NCBI RefSeq assembly: GCF_037126465.1
Contig: NW_026999353.1
Location: 1,116,001 to 1,180,000 of the forward strand
Length of the DNA stretch: 64,000 nt
Source: Ornithodoros turicata
Taxonomy: Eukaryota > Arthropoda > Arachnida > Ixodida > Argasidae
Reading direction: 5' to 3'
The position numbers and the translations under genes were made by a program. Positions 22,340-33,285 of the stretch are shown here, piece by piece. Numbering within the stretch: position 1 is the first letter of the stretch; every line of letters begins with the position of its first letter. The notes beneath the pieces are model-generated. The model worked only from the letters and a program-made list of their open reading frames with translations, ran no database searches and was not told the origin of the DNA.

Positions 22340-22680
22340 AGAGTCAGCTAAGGTTTCACCCAATGGGAGGCAAAACGGTGGCTAAAAATGCGGCTAAAAA
22401 TGTTGATGGCAGCAATGTGGATGACGATGGTCATCCCTTACACGGGTCCGGATTGATGATTACGGGATCTTCTGGAGGGCCTGGTGGCGTGGCCGCTGTC
22501 CAGTCGGGCGTCACTGAAACTCCTGTAGAGGAATCGACCTATATATTTGGTGACCCGAAAAGAGCACATCATGTATTGCAACTGAACCCTATTCTACCAT
22601 CCGAAATTCCGCTAGGCAGTGACGCTTCTACACTTGCAAACACCATGCATTTCACGGCGCCTCACATCTCACACCAGCGA
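22340..22680 (+). other. unrecognised open stretch upstream of the integrase fragment
   Basis: A 117-codon frame (22363-22716) with GSGLMITGSSGGPGGVAAV and PVEESTYIFGDPKRAHHV. No domain is recognised, and its end overlaps decayed integrase in the same frame (HSCAN, then a stop). It could be inserted DNA or a decayed part of the retrotransposon. Confidence 0.3.
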
Positions 22681-22689
22681 ACACCGCAG

Positions 22690-23467
22690 CAACACCACCA
22701 CTCATGCGCCAACTGACGAGTTGAGCGTTTCCATCGCACGCTGAAGACCACTGTACGCGCCACTGAAGACCTTTGGGTAAAGCACTTGCTACTAACGCTC
22801 ATCGGTATTCACGCAACTTCCAAGGTAGGTTGCTGCGTTGCACCATCTGCCCTCGCCTTCGGGTCCACCTTGTGTCTCTCAAGCCGGTTCTTCGACACAG
22901 CGACTCTAACCCAGCCACGCCGACTTCACTTCGCCACAGGCCTCCAAGAACATGTGGGTAAGTTTCGCTCACCAACCCCCACGCCACTCATCTTGTCGAG
23001 CGATTTTCGTGCCCTCTCCACTTCTACACAAGTGTTTCTTCGTCACGGTGCCTTTAGCCAGCAGCTCCTGGCGCCTTCCTGGTACACTTGCCCTCAAGTG
23101 TACAATTGCCCTCAAACAATTGCACTCAAGTTCCCAGATCGACTTGAGGTTGTATCCATAGACCGCGTCACGGCTGCGTACCGGGACTGTTACCAAGCAT
23201 TGGCCCCTCGGCAAATGCCTCGTCACCTTTCATTCCTGTCCTACAAGCTCCGCGAGCCGTATGTTGGGCTACCGCACACCTCTTACGGCTACCTACCTAC
23301 CTACCGGCCTACCGCTCACCTCTCCGCAAGTTCGCAGTTTCCCTGCTTTCTACCTATTCGGAAGTTCGCGTTGACGACCCCGCATTTTTCGCAGCCAGGA
23401 CGATTTCCACCACGCCTTCAAGCCCTGCCTTCGTCAACCTCCGGTCTCGGGGGTTGGGGTGGGGATT
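22690..23467 (+). pseudogene. Ty3/gypsy integrase C-terminal part and Pol 3' end
   Basis: Translation gives CAN-stop-RVERFHRTLKTTVRAT, the conserved integrase block around the third catalytic acidic residue (consensus NGLVERFHRTLK), with TGA in place of the Gly codon. It continues with WVKHLLLTLIGIHATSK (consensus WVxxLPxVLLGIRTxxK), SALAFGSTLCLSSRFFD (consensus SPAELVYGxxLRLPGEFFD), SSDFRALSTSTQVFLRHGAF and the C-terminal FPDRLEVVSIDRVTAAY (consensus VSIDRLKPAYL). One frame is open for 239 codons from 22786. N-terminal pol and gag are absent, so it is a 5'-truncated relic. Confidence 0.88.
23447..23467 (+). other. polypurine tract of the gypsy relic
   Basis: GGTCTCGGGGGTTGGGGTGGGG precedes the probable 3' LTR, where plus-strand priming would occur. 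Confidence 0.5.
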
Positions 23468-23628
23468 TTTGGCGGCACCTGCTGATGAAGACAACCGCTG
23501 CCTGACTGTCCTTTTCGTGCTCACTGTTCGTGCGGTACTTCTAACAGTTCGTATGCGGCCCTCACGCAGTAAAAACGTTGTTTCAACTCGTCTCGCTGAT
23601 AGCCGTGACCTAACATCGCGACAACAGT
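23468..23628 (+). repeat. probable 3' LTR, partly decayed
   Basis: It begins near TTTGGCGGCACCTGCTG, directly after the purine tract, and ends near CATCGCGACA. The start lacks a clean TG, and no second LTR is in the window, so the limits are approximate. Confidence 0.45.
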
Positions 23629-25639
23629 AACGTTGTCTGGATAAAATGCCTAACCTTACATCGATGGGCGATATCTACAGCGTCGGTGTCTTAGTGTAAA
23701 TCGAACCTGGGGTGTTACTGAGAGTCAATCCAAGTGGGGAACGGATTGCCTCGTACCGTGCTATGGTATTCCTCTTCTACAGAAGATGGCGACGCATGCC
23801 CTCTTTTTAAATGAATCATGGAAAACATTCAATTTGTCTCAGTTTCCGACACGAACATTTACTTCACTAACTTCATCACTATCACTTATCAGCACGACTA
23901 TTACTTCTTAGTACCACATATTTAAATATCAACGGCCCATCTCGTATATACCTCGCCAACGTCTGCGACAACGAATGGAAACGGGGACGACGAACGCAAC
24001 GCAAACAAGAGAGTGCATGGAAGGAGGCGCAGGGATGTGCAGGAGGGAGAGTGTAAACATATCTATTTTTTTGTTTAGACTGCTTTTCTCCATTCCTGAT
24101 GATCACGTGCCTAAGAACCGTCGTGTTTTCTGTCGTATAGGGTGTGTTAACTTATATGATGTGAATATTGAATAAATATACACCAACAGTTTTGCTGACT
24201 GACTTTCTGCGCGGACACATACACAGTGTGGGGCGACAGGAGACAGCGAACAATGCAGAGTTGCAGACTGCACAAGATTGCGCCGCATGAGCTGAGGAAG
24301 ATACGTATGAGTACAGGGAAAGCCGTACTGCAGGTGGCCCTCAATTTCTTTCACCTTGCTGGGACAGGTTGGCGTTATGCACCTATTCTTCTTAAGTATT
24401 GTAATGTTGCAGACAGAACTGCAAAATAAATCAATAAGTCAACCAAACAAGTGAGAGCAACAAGAGCCGGTGGTACAAACGCAGTCAATTCTCTCGTCAA
24501 AAAGTAGTTGTTGAATGCAGCTTACGTTGTGACAGCAGATAGGTCCACACTCATAACGAACAAGGATGTCCGAAGGACATGCATTGTTGTATAAACATCC
24601 AAGATCATTTCCTGGGCATGACAACGGATGTGCATGGGGTATTGTTTGTGTTTGGTGCAGCGTTACCTCCAGGTGAACACGCGAAGCAAACTTGTAGAGC
24701 TTTCGGGCGATGCATGAGCGCGCTCACACACTGTAAACACGGAAGGCTTCAGTGTTGAGACGCATTCCAAAAGTACGCGTATGCTGTGCAAACATGCCGG
24801 CGAACTTCAGAACGCGTACCGCGTATAGTCCTGGAAGAACATGCACTTTGCTTCAGACGCTGTACCGTGCCCTTGAAGTCCGCGTAGAAACACAGCTGCA
24901 AAATGATGAAGCGATATAGGGGCTACTACGTAGCCGTAGTGCCCACCTGCGATAATGATTGCCTGCTTTGTGATGAACTATCATTTCTGTCCATACATCT
25001 GAGTCGCCCGAGCGTGATTCATGTCTCAGTAGGCTGAAAACTTCAGGAAACACATGGTGCGCTAGTATACGTCTAACAATGGGATAAGCTGAGACTTTAG
25101 GGATGCCGATTTAGCTGGGCACGAAAAGTGATGTACCTTCCAATGTCGCGGTCCTTCGAGTCCACGTCTTCAGGCAAATCAGGGGAATGCCCTGAGCATC
25201 CTACATATGTTGACTCGTGCACATCCGTACCAGATTTTTCTTGTATAATTGTGTTCGGAAGCTGAGGGTACTACAAAAGATAAAGTCATGTTATTTTTTT
25301 GCGCAATCACAGTAAACGTCATGAATTGACACTACTGTTTTTGCCCAATGTGTCAGATACAATGGCTTTTGACGTGCGTAAACAGCACGGGTCAATTCCA
25401 TTTTGATCTCAAATTAAAAATCGTGAAAGTTTCAACAAAATTTGTGAGATTGATATTTGTCTGGGCTGTGCTCCTCCTATACACGCCACGGAGGTATATG
25501 AGGTACGGACGTGTAGACCAAAACGTGTTCCATAAATTCATGCGAAATTTGTCTCCACCTTGCCGCCTATCGGCTATGCTCCATAAAAATTGGGTTTTTG
25601 CAGTCCTGTTCCTCGGAAACGCCACCTCCGATTTCCGTC
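23629..25639. other. non-coding stretch
   Basis: No exon, RNA gene or named repeat found. Confidence 0.4.
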
Positions 25640-25796
25640 ATAGTTTGTACATATTTGGTTTGTACGCATAATGGAAGTTCTGAAGCACGGCGCCGACGAC
25701 ATTAAAATGGGTATCACCCCTTTTGGTACCTTCAGTGTACATCTTTTAGAGAAAAAATCTGCAAAGGAAGTGAATCATTTGTTGCAGTAATTAATT
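25640..25796 (-). repeat. repeat family C, copy 2 (inverted)
   Basis: The reverse complement has TACTGCAACAAATGATTC, GCAGATTTTTTCTCTAAAAG, CACTGAAGGTACC and CCCATTTTAATGTCGTCGGC, matching copies 1 and 3. With copy 3 it forms an inverted pair around a 130-bp spacer. Confidence 0.6.
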
Positions 25797-25927
25797 GGTT
25801 TCGGTTTGCAAATTCTCGTCACGAATGGTCGCTCTGAAGGTCGCTTTTGCACTCACTTATCCACCAATGAATTGCTCCGTTTCGCGCTTCGCCCCTCACG
25901 GGCATCTACAAAAGTATGTGAACCGAA

Positions 25928-26230
25928 ACCAATTAAGCACTGCAACAAACGACCCGTGTCGTTGGCAGATTTTTCTCTAAAAGGTGTCCACTAAGGTTCC
26001 TTAACGGGATGGAACCCATTTTAAGGCCGACGGCGCCCTGTTTTACAAGTTACGTTTTTTTCACAATCTCGCTTGCGCTGTTATTTAAAGAATGAGCGCA
26101 TTCCACTTATTCACACAGTGCAGGGCCTGTTCATCGTATCTGACAGACACGTGAAAAAAGAAAGCTCCTAGATCGATGCACTTGTTCGAGAATTATTGAG
26201 CCCGGGGATTTAACTCAAACACCCGGTATA
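25928..26230 (+). repeat. repeat family C, copy 3
   Basis: AATTAAGCACTGCAACAAAC, GCAGATTTTTCTCTAAAAGG, GGTGTCCACTAAGGTTCC, AAGGCCGACGGCGCCCTG and TTATTTAAAGAATGAGCGC match copy 1 at 21235-21560. Confidence 0.65.
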
Positions 26231-27269
26231 CGCCAACGGAGAATGTAGCCCATGCATTCACTGTGGGGTCATCGATAAGGTGACACATAATCAGATATGT
26301 GTAATCTAAGTCACGTGTCTTCTTTCCGCGAGTACACAATGCGGTTTTTAAAATCGTCAAGCACTGCTCCTCCATGTACGTCGTCAGCCGCGCTTCATCT
26401 GCAAACATGACCAGTGTGCAATGGAAGTGTGCAGTGTCTAATGGAAGCGCGTGTAATCTATTTTTTGTCGGAGCTGCAATATGCGATCGTGCGCCCCAGT
26501 GGCCTGCGACTGTACATTTGTGATTGTAGGCGGCGTTCTTCTGTCACTTTTAACATGCCTCTGGGGAGTAACATTGTAGTTCTGAACCACCATATGGACA
26601 TCTTGTTAGAATGCGCGTTTCCGCATGGGAACTGAATGAAAAACGTACGAGAGCTGCCGATGACACAACTCACTTCTGAAAGTCGTCTACTCACGCCAGT
26701 GCTCTAGCGCGCGCAGAACCAGACGATTTTTGTAACCTATCTCGGATTGTCGCGGAGGGCGACATCGCCATTCTTATTGTTGCCAACACAGATCGCGACA
26801 TGCTCAGCAGTCTTTATAATTTTAATTCCGCTACTTATTAACAGTGACGCGCTTTTTTAGGTCACCTCGTAGTACTCCATTTTCAAGGAAGGGCAATCGA
26901 ATCCTAGACCTGATGATAGGGCCCAGAGGGCAGGAGGCTGTCCCGTTAAGCGTGCATTTTGTGCCTCTGTTCTAATGATCAAGCTAAAAGAGCAAAGTTC
27001 ATTTGGGTCGCACTTATGTTGCACGAAGCTCACTTTCGTCAATAAATGTGATAATAATACATTTAACGATATACGTTAATACGATACGTAGTGTGGAGTG
27101 AGGCGATATTTTTTACCTTTTGCCTATTCTTCTAACTGGCTCATTATATTCAATTTGTTTGTTTCCTTTCATTGAATTTGATAAGCACATCTTCATTCTG
27201 TCCTCTTTTATAATGATGGCGCGCCTGAGCGTATTATCAGAGTATATCAATTTTTCGGACACGAAGTAT
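26231..27269. other. non-coding stretch
   Basis: No supported gene or repeat recognised. Confidence 0.4.
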
Positions 27270-27465
27270 CTGATTACATGGTGTTTTTTATCCGCTCAGC
27301 CTATGCCGACATACAGTGTGTCTTTTTCGGTGAAATTGTTCATAAGAAAACCAAGAGCTATAGACATCCCGTTCTCACTTCTATCACTATCACCTTGGCC
27401 CGGCGGATGTTCTTGGCCATCTGCTGCTCAAACGTCGAATGAAGAATTCCTTAAAACCGTTAATT
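27270..27465 (+). repeat. inverted dispersed repeat, arm 1
   Basis: GCTATAGACATCCCG...GATGTTCTTGGCCATCTGCTGCTCA matches the reverse complement of arm 2 (TATAGACATTATG...TGTTCTTGGCCATCTGTTGCTCA). The conceptual peptides are alike too (RAIDIPF..CSWPSAAQ against TAIDIMI..CSWPSVAQ). Confidence 0.55.
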
Positions 27466-28064
27466 AGCTTATTAATTATACAAGCTATGAAGTTGTCCCA
27501 ATGAGAACATCCATTCGTTTTGGTCACGTGATATCGTAGCCGTTATCGGAAGAAAAATACGTACGGTAGATCGTCCGCAAAAATTCGTGAAGAAACACCT
27601 TTTCTTCTTTATTTTGTTCATTGCGCATCTTCTGGGACTCGCATTTCCTTCCCCTTTAATGCGAGAGAGTGAAGGAGCAGAGTGGAGCCGCTTCATGTGT
27701 CGAAGATGAGCTTTAACTTGCAGAAACGCAACAAGACACTTGTATCGAGTGACGCTATGTGAACTCCCCTTACCTTGGGCTTCGCTTTCTGTTTTCTTTT
27801 AATCTTTTTTTCCAGAACGCAAGAGGCGACAGTGTGCTCTTTCACCAAGTCACATTGGGCCAAATGTAAAGACTCCGATGATGCTCAATGAATAAAATTA
27901 ATAAAAAGAAATGTTATCATTCACGAATTTTTATTGGACAATTTACGGAACTCTTTTCTGGTCTGAAAACGGCTATGATATCAGGTGTCCGGAAGGAGCA
28001 GACGTTCTCGTTGTACTACTTCGTGGCATTTATAACTAAATAGTTAAGGAACGATTGATAGGAA
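27466..28064. other. spacer between inverted repeat arms
   Basis: No transposase or other coding sequence recognised between the arms. Confidence 0.4.
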
Positions 28065-28205
28065 TTAGTCATTCGGCGGCTGAGCAACAGATGGCCAAGA
28101 ACACAGGCCGGCCGAGAGACGTGAAATCATAATGTCTATAGCCGTTATAGTTTTTATGAAACATCTGTATAAAAAATACCTTGTATATTTCGCTTTGTTC
28201 AGACG
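28065..28205 (-). repeat. inverted dispersed repeat, arm 2
   Basis: See arm 1 (27270-27465). The arms are about 600 bp apart and may be the ends of one element or two independent copies of a repeat. Confidence 0.55.
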
Positions 28206-28599
28206 CTGTGTTAAGATGGCCGTTCCCCAATCGCTCGATCGCAGGATGGGGCGGATGCATATGTTTGTTATATAAACATGGCTCGATCGCATTAGAGCGT
28301 AGCAGGCAAATATTTCAGGCATTTGTTTCGGAACGTCGAAAGGAAACGTCATCGTCGTCATTGAGTACAGCTTAGGGATGGAAGACGCGGACAGTTTCAC
28401 TCTTAATGCTTCCACGACACCGGCAAACTCGGGGGACGGCGACTGATACGGACCAGTTGCCGAACGCTAATTGCGGATTTGTGACGATAGTTGCATTAAC
28501 TATAACTGTGGCATGTGGCGTGGCTGACCTTCCATTTGATGCCAATACACACTTTGTCGTTCAGTCGCCAATACACTGTCGAACTTCGGTTTGTTATTC

Positions 28600-28700
28600 A
28601 CTCCTCTCCCAATGAAGGCTACTGAGGGATGGTTGGGATTGGCAGTTGAGTGGGACAGCCTGCTTAGCACTTGTTGATTCTGCTCTTCGTTTTTATGGCG
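28600..28700 (+). repeat. dispersed repeat end, copy 1
   Basis: CCCAATGAAGGCTACTGAGGG, then GATTGGCAGTTGAGTGGGAC; related to CCCAATGAAGGTTTCTGAGGG, GCATTGGCAGTTCTATGGGAC at 46329-46378. Confidence 0.5.
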
Positions 28701-29595
28701 AGAGCAGTACTATTTTTGAAATGTGATGTGGGCAAGCTTTCGCTTGTCCCATCCTACAGATGGCAATAGGAATACACTCTCATGTTGGGAGCATGGCTAT
28801 TTTCCAAACAGTGAGAGCGGTGCTGTGTTCAGATATCATCCGTGAGCAGTCATCATCCGTGAGGGTCTGTTGAGTGCTGTCGCCGCTGGCTTACAGCGAC
28901 TCGGCTCTTTGATCATGATCACGGTGAGTGGCATATCAAGTTCTAGTAAGCCCACTAGGACTGCCATGCCATACCTGGCATGCCACGTAGAAAAAGCAAT
29001 CTCCCTTTGGAGCGTTATTGTCTGGTATGTAAGATAAGCTTAGTAGAGTAAGTAGTATTTAGTATACTGACTACTAAACTTCTACTATATAGACTAGTAG
29101 TCTAAGTAGTTATCTTGCTTGATGACAGTACATACTGTGGCTCCGGCTCCTGCTACCAGTGTTGACTCCCCAACCGTATAGTTGTGTCTAGTGAATAAGG
29201 CAAATGAGTAAATTAGGGAGTGGTAGGCTAAAACGATAAGGAAGATGGGCTGAGTATCCCGCTCTAGAAGCTGTTAGCGTGGCAGTTGCGAATGAACGTG
29301 ATGTTGGTGTCACTATACCTGACACTGTCGTCGCGGCAGCCGAGAATGTTCCTCCCAGTGGTGATTTCATTGTCAGGGGAGATTCAGCTGTTATAACTGA
29401 TACTGATGCAGTAGTTGCTATTAGTGACGGGGATGCTAGCGGTGATACTGGAGTTAGCCGTGATGGAGACAGTGTAGTGTCTTCTTGCTTATTGGTTAGT
29501 TATTCACCTAGAGTTCACCAGGAAAGAGAAATATTAATTACAACAGACAGGAAACCGAAAGATTAATTACAATAGACCAGAAACTGAAGAGGCAT
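28701..29595. other. non-coding stretch
   Basis: Contains a self-complementary TAGTAGAGTAAGTAG-rich patch (29040-29110). The plus frame 29279-29566 is Asp/Val/Gly-rich and low complexity with no domain. Confidence 0.4.
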
Positions 29596-29930
29596 GCGCA
29601 GATGCGCAGTTCCATCGAATGATTATTGAAAAGTTCACGAACTGCTTAAATGCTAACTAGAGCCAAATTTGAGTGGGTCCTGCTCTGCCCTGCCACCTGC
29701 GAGCACTCTTGCATACACGTGCTTAGATACGCTAGTCCTTTATCAAACAACAGGATGGAGTAGTTACTGATACATGCATGCTCCGATTGTCTGCTTCGAT
29801 TATCTCACGCGTGGTCCTATCGGTACTGCCTGTGAAGCAGTTGGACTGTTTCAATAGCGTTTCAGCTGCCGGGCGAAGATTGCATCCGGTTTTTAGATAT
29901 GCATGCGAGATTCACTGATAGCCACACGTG

Positions 29931-30008
29931 TTGGATGTACCAACCGCCCCTCCTGTTCGCGTCGGCCCATTCAAAGTCAGTAAAAACAGCAACGGTGGTA
30001 CATCCAAC
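29931..30008. repeat. short internal inverted repeat
   Basis: GTTGGATGTACCA (29931) and TGGTACATCCAAC (29996) are exact complements. Confidence 0.8.
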
Positions 30009-30451
30009 AGGCTTCAGGACAACTTGAGCAACAGGCTTTCAAGCTGCGTGAATTAGACTATCCGTTAGCCTTGCTCTCCGCGGTCGCCGAGTCGTTGCTC
30101 AAGGGGTTGTCCCCCTGTAACTTCTGAAACGAGGTCGCCAGTACGACGGAAGAACACCGTAATCATTGCCGACATGCATAATATTTGCCACCAAGTAAAG
30201 AAGATGGCTGGGCGAGCTGGTGTTCAAATGGCCTTCTCTGCTCCAAATCAAATCGGGAAGGTTTGTCGCTCCGTCAACTACACTGAGCGGAAAGATCGCA
30301 AAAGAACCCAATATGTCGAATACGGGGAATAGGTTGTGCATCAAGTGCCCTTGTCGTGCGGTTAATTCCATGTGGGACGGACTGCATCAACGACCGGTTG
30401 TGGGAACATTGGCTTCATGTCGACAACAAATGGTATGGATGGATGCTTCTA

Positions 30452-30667
30452 CACTCTTAAAAAAGGGGTGTACTTTAACTCATTTTTGTTGCCACATCTA
30501 CAATTCACTTTTGGAAAGTTCAGTTACACTAAAAAAAGGAGTGTTCTCATTCGCTCAAAGGAGTAGCACGACACCTTTCTCTCTGCCTGACAGTAACTGT
30601 ACTCCCCAAAAGGGAGTGATATATGTGGCAAGGAAAGGGGTTCAAGTAACAACACTTTTTAAGGGTG
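30452..30667. mobile_element. 216-bp MITE, CACTCTTAA-type ends, TA target
   Basis: Left end CACTCTTAAAAAAGG; right end reverse-complemented CACCCTTAAAAAGTG. TA flanks both sides (30450-30451 and 30668-30669). Inside are repeated GTGTAC/GGAGTG words. Same terminal type as the 2-kb element at 33286-35330. It lies inside the foldback element, so it is younger. Confidence 0.75.
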
Positions 30668-30966
30668 TACATTGCAATCAGTGTGGCAGAGAGCCGCTAT
30701 AGAAACGATCCACCTGCTTCACAGGCGGTACCGATAGGACCACGCGTGAGATAACCGAACCAGCTAACATGTCACAACTGGGGCATGCCTGTGTCACTAA
30801 CCCCTCCATCCTGTTGCCTGATCAGGAACTAGCGTATCTAAGTAGGTGTATGGAAGAGTGCCCGCAGATGGCAGGGCAGGGCCCACGGAAGGGTGGCTCC
30901 AGTTATCATTGAATCAGTTGGTGTACTATTCAATAAATTGTTGGAATATCTGTTGGAAGTGCGCCT

Positions 30967-32816
30967 ATGTCTTATATATCTCTCTCCGTCCTTGTCCCTG
31001 TAGCGCTTTAAAGTTATGAACCATTCCAACTTTGCCCAGTTAGCGAAGCTCTGGCTTCAGCTCTCTGTGAATAGGTTACTTAAAAGTTACTTACAGGTCA
31101 AAGGATAATTGTTCCTTAGTGTAATTAGGTGGCTGTCTCACGTGTCTACGAGGACGATGAATGAGAAAGTTGTGTGAACCATGGGTCATATCTTCTAACA
31201 TACGCCGCGAAAGGCAGTGCCCATATACCATTGCTGAAACGCGTATTCCTTGAATAACGTCCACGTCTAACATACCATATGTTCCTATATAAACGTGCCC
31301 TGACTTGAGGGCGCATCTTACACTGCTCGCTTCAGTGCATTGCGTTTCATTGGCCCCACTTCCGTTCGCTCTTCGTCTGTTTCTACGCTCAAGGTACAGC
31401 GGCACATTGTTCTAAACGAAAAACGATAATTTACCTTCAGGCAAGCGGTGTTGGGTTCAAGTACTCTACTTTCAGCGGTTTTTGGTTCTATTACAAATTG
31501 CTTCTCCTGTATGTCACACTTACACGATATCAGAGGGTTCTTGTATCAGGCTTGTTGAGGCAGCCCACGCAAATAGAACCGCCAGTACATCCAGAAGAAT
31601 GGCATCTGCAAATAGTCCTGTAACCTTCCTTGCATACGCCCTCCTCTGTACGTATAAATCTGTTTACAAAAGCTCCCTTGCATATCCGCATTCCTCTTCG
31701 AGGGTGTTCTCACTTACGCATGGAAAGTGTCCGAGATGTAACTTGTCCCTTTTAGGATGAGTTCACACGAGGCAATTGATCATGAAATATTGTGGTGCTG
31801 CGTGTGCCGCCGCGCCGACTGTCGGTCAGCATGACGTCAAAGGTCCCCGCGCGGACCCTTTGTAAGGCGGAGGCGAACGGTCTGCGCTTCCTGATCTTGT
31901 CCTTGGTTATCCCTGGTTGTCCTGTTGCTACATGGGATACCCGAGCTATCACAGTATCTACGTCAATTACATGATCGATTATTTCGTTCCCTTTCTCCAA
32001 ATTTCAGTGTCCATGATCCTTTCCGCTGTCTTTGAGAATGCAGGAGGCCAACAAACAGCAGAGTCCGATGGCTGCGTTAGACACAAGAAGAAAACACATC
32101 ACGTGAGATATGTCAGACGATCACCACTCAGCTGTTTCATGAAAATATATACGTTGAAACTATGTTAGTCGACCCTCCCGCTGCGATTTGTCTGTCCCCA
32201 CTGTGTCTGTGGCTCACTATGCTGTCCACACTATTCTATGTCTACGGCTCACTGTGCCGATCAGCATAGTGAGGACGCTCCTTTAGGGTCTACAAATGAG
32301 TCCTGTGTTCAGCTACAGTAGGCATTCGAATGCTTTTATCTGTAATGTGCTTATGTTTTTTTTTTTAACTACTCTTAAATACAAAAATGGCATCGCGGTA
32401 GGTACATGCATATAGTGTGCCGGACCGACTCATGGTCCCTGGTTGAACAGACCCCTCAATGGCAATGATAATAAGATTATCGTTAGGAGTCCTTATGTAT
32501 TGGTAAACTAGTAGATCAAGCCAGATATCAAAGCGATTGCATGATGTGTCCAGTTGTCCACCTAAAATAAGCAGCTGATCTTATTTTATTTCAAAACGGT
32601 GTCGATCTCATTTTGCATCGGTGTCGATCTCGTTTGCATCCAAGCGGCACACTTTTCATATTACGAAAAAAAGAAAAAGAACATGACGCCAGCAATACCA
32701 ACACCCTATTTAGTAGTCATAACTCGCACAAGTCCTCGTAGCGTCGGCGGAGGTTGGTGGAGATCGAATGCAGAAATAGCAAGTGCGCGATGTTTTTACT
32801 CATTACTGAAGCTCTC
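30967..32816. other. non-coding stretch
   Basis: No supported gene. A minus frame (31091-31405) and a GC-rich patch around 31800-31870 show no known domain. Nothing else recognised. Confidence 0.4.
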
Positions 32817-32969
32817 TGTAGCAGCAGCGTCATAATCATCACCAGCACCGCCATCGGTTACGCGCAGCACTGCGCGTGACCCGAGCTTTCGTTTTCGGTT
32901 CATCGCCATTAACCGTCATTAAACCCATCAACCTCAGTAGAGCCTGGTCGCCTCATTTCTCGCTCTACA
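32817..32969 (+). repeat. LTR (153 bp) of the palindromic element
   Basis: TGTAG...CTACA termini, CATTAAACCC in the R-like region, followed by the PBS. Confidence 0.85.
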
Positions 32970-32972
32970 ACT

Positions 32973-32991
32973 GGTGACCCGGACGTGATCC
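32973..32991 (+). promoter_or_regulatory. primer-binding-site motif
   Basis: TGGTGACCCGGACGTGATC two to three bases after the LTR end. Confidence 0.7.
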
Positions 32992-33011
32992 AACGTTCCA
33001 CCATCATGAAC

Positions 33012-33147
33012 GGCGACCAGGCTCTACTGAGGTTGATGGGTTTAATGACGGTTAATGGCGATGAACCGAAAACGAAAGCTCGGGTCACGCGCAGTGCTGC
33101 GCGTAACCGATGGCGGTGCTGGTGATGATTATGACGCTGCTGCTACA
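33012..33147 (-). repeat. inverted, U5-truncated LTR copy
   Basis: Reverse complement of 32817-32952. Confidence 0.9.
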
Positions 33148-33285
33148 CTCTCCTTTAGAATGAAGAGATCGCACTGAGTGCTGCTGGTCGTAGACGTAAG
33201 TCGCTTGTTTAACGCATACATTCCTGGTTAAGGTTACTGTGGTTCTTAAATAATTGATCGGTAGCCTATCCTGTAGTGACCCCTA

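Larger units (their letters stand above)
29596..30966. mobile_element. foldback-type DNA element with inverted repeats of about 250 bp
   Basis: The left side (about 29596-29875) and the reverse complement of the right side (about 30690-30966) align over their length. Shared blocks include CTGCTCTGCCCTGCCACCTG with CCTGCCCTGCCATCTG, TTAGATACGCTAG in both, AACAGGATGGAG in both, ATCTCACGCGTGGTCCTATC in both, and TGCCTGTGAAGCAG with CGCCTGTGAAGCAG. The interior has a minus frame (30099-30371, 90 codons; NLPDLIWSREGHLN, LYLVANIMHVGNDYGVLPSY) that looks like a transposase or other coding relic, but I do not recognise the family. A younger MITE (30452-30667) is nested inside. Outer ends decay gradually, so the limits and target duplication are uncertain. 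Confidence 0.7.
32817..33147. mobile_element. palindromic LTR insertion: LTR, PBS, inverted LTR, with 5-bp TSD
   Basis: Arms 32817-32952 and 33012-33147 are 136-nt reverse complements with no mismatch that I can see. The left copy is a complete 153-bp LTR (32817-32969: TGTAGCAGCAGCG to CGCTCTACA). It is followed by two bases and TGGTGACCCGGACGTGATC, the Ty3/gypsy PBS seen elsewhere here. The right arm is the same LTR inverted but lacks the last 17 bases of the U5 end. Both outer ends are therefore U3 termini (TGTAGC...GCTACA). They are flanked by CTCTC on both sides (32812-32816 and 33148-33152), so integrase joined this molecule as a unit. The loop is 59 nt. Confidence 0.9.

Noticed and set aside
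22363..22716. 117-codon Gly-rich ORF as a host gene
   Set aside because: Its end overlaps decayed gypsy integrase in the same frame and no start or splice context supports it; left as unknown.
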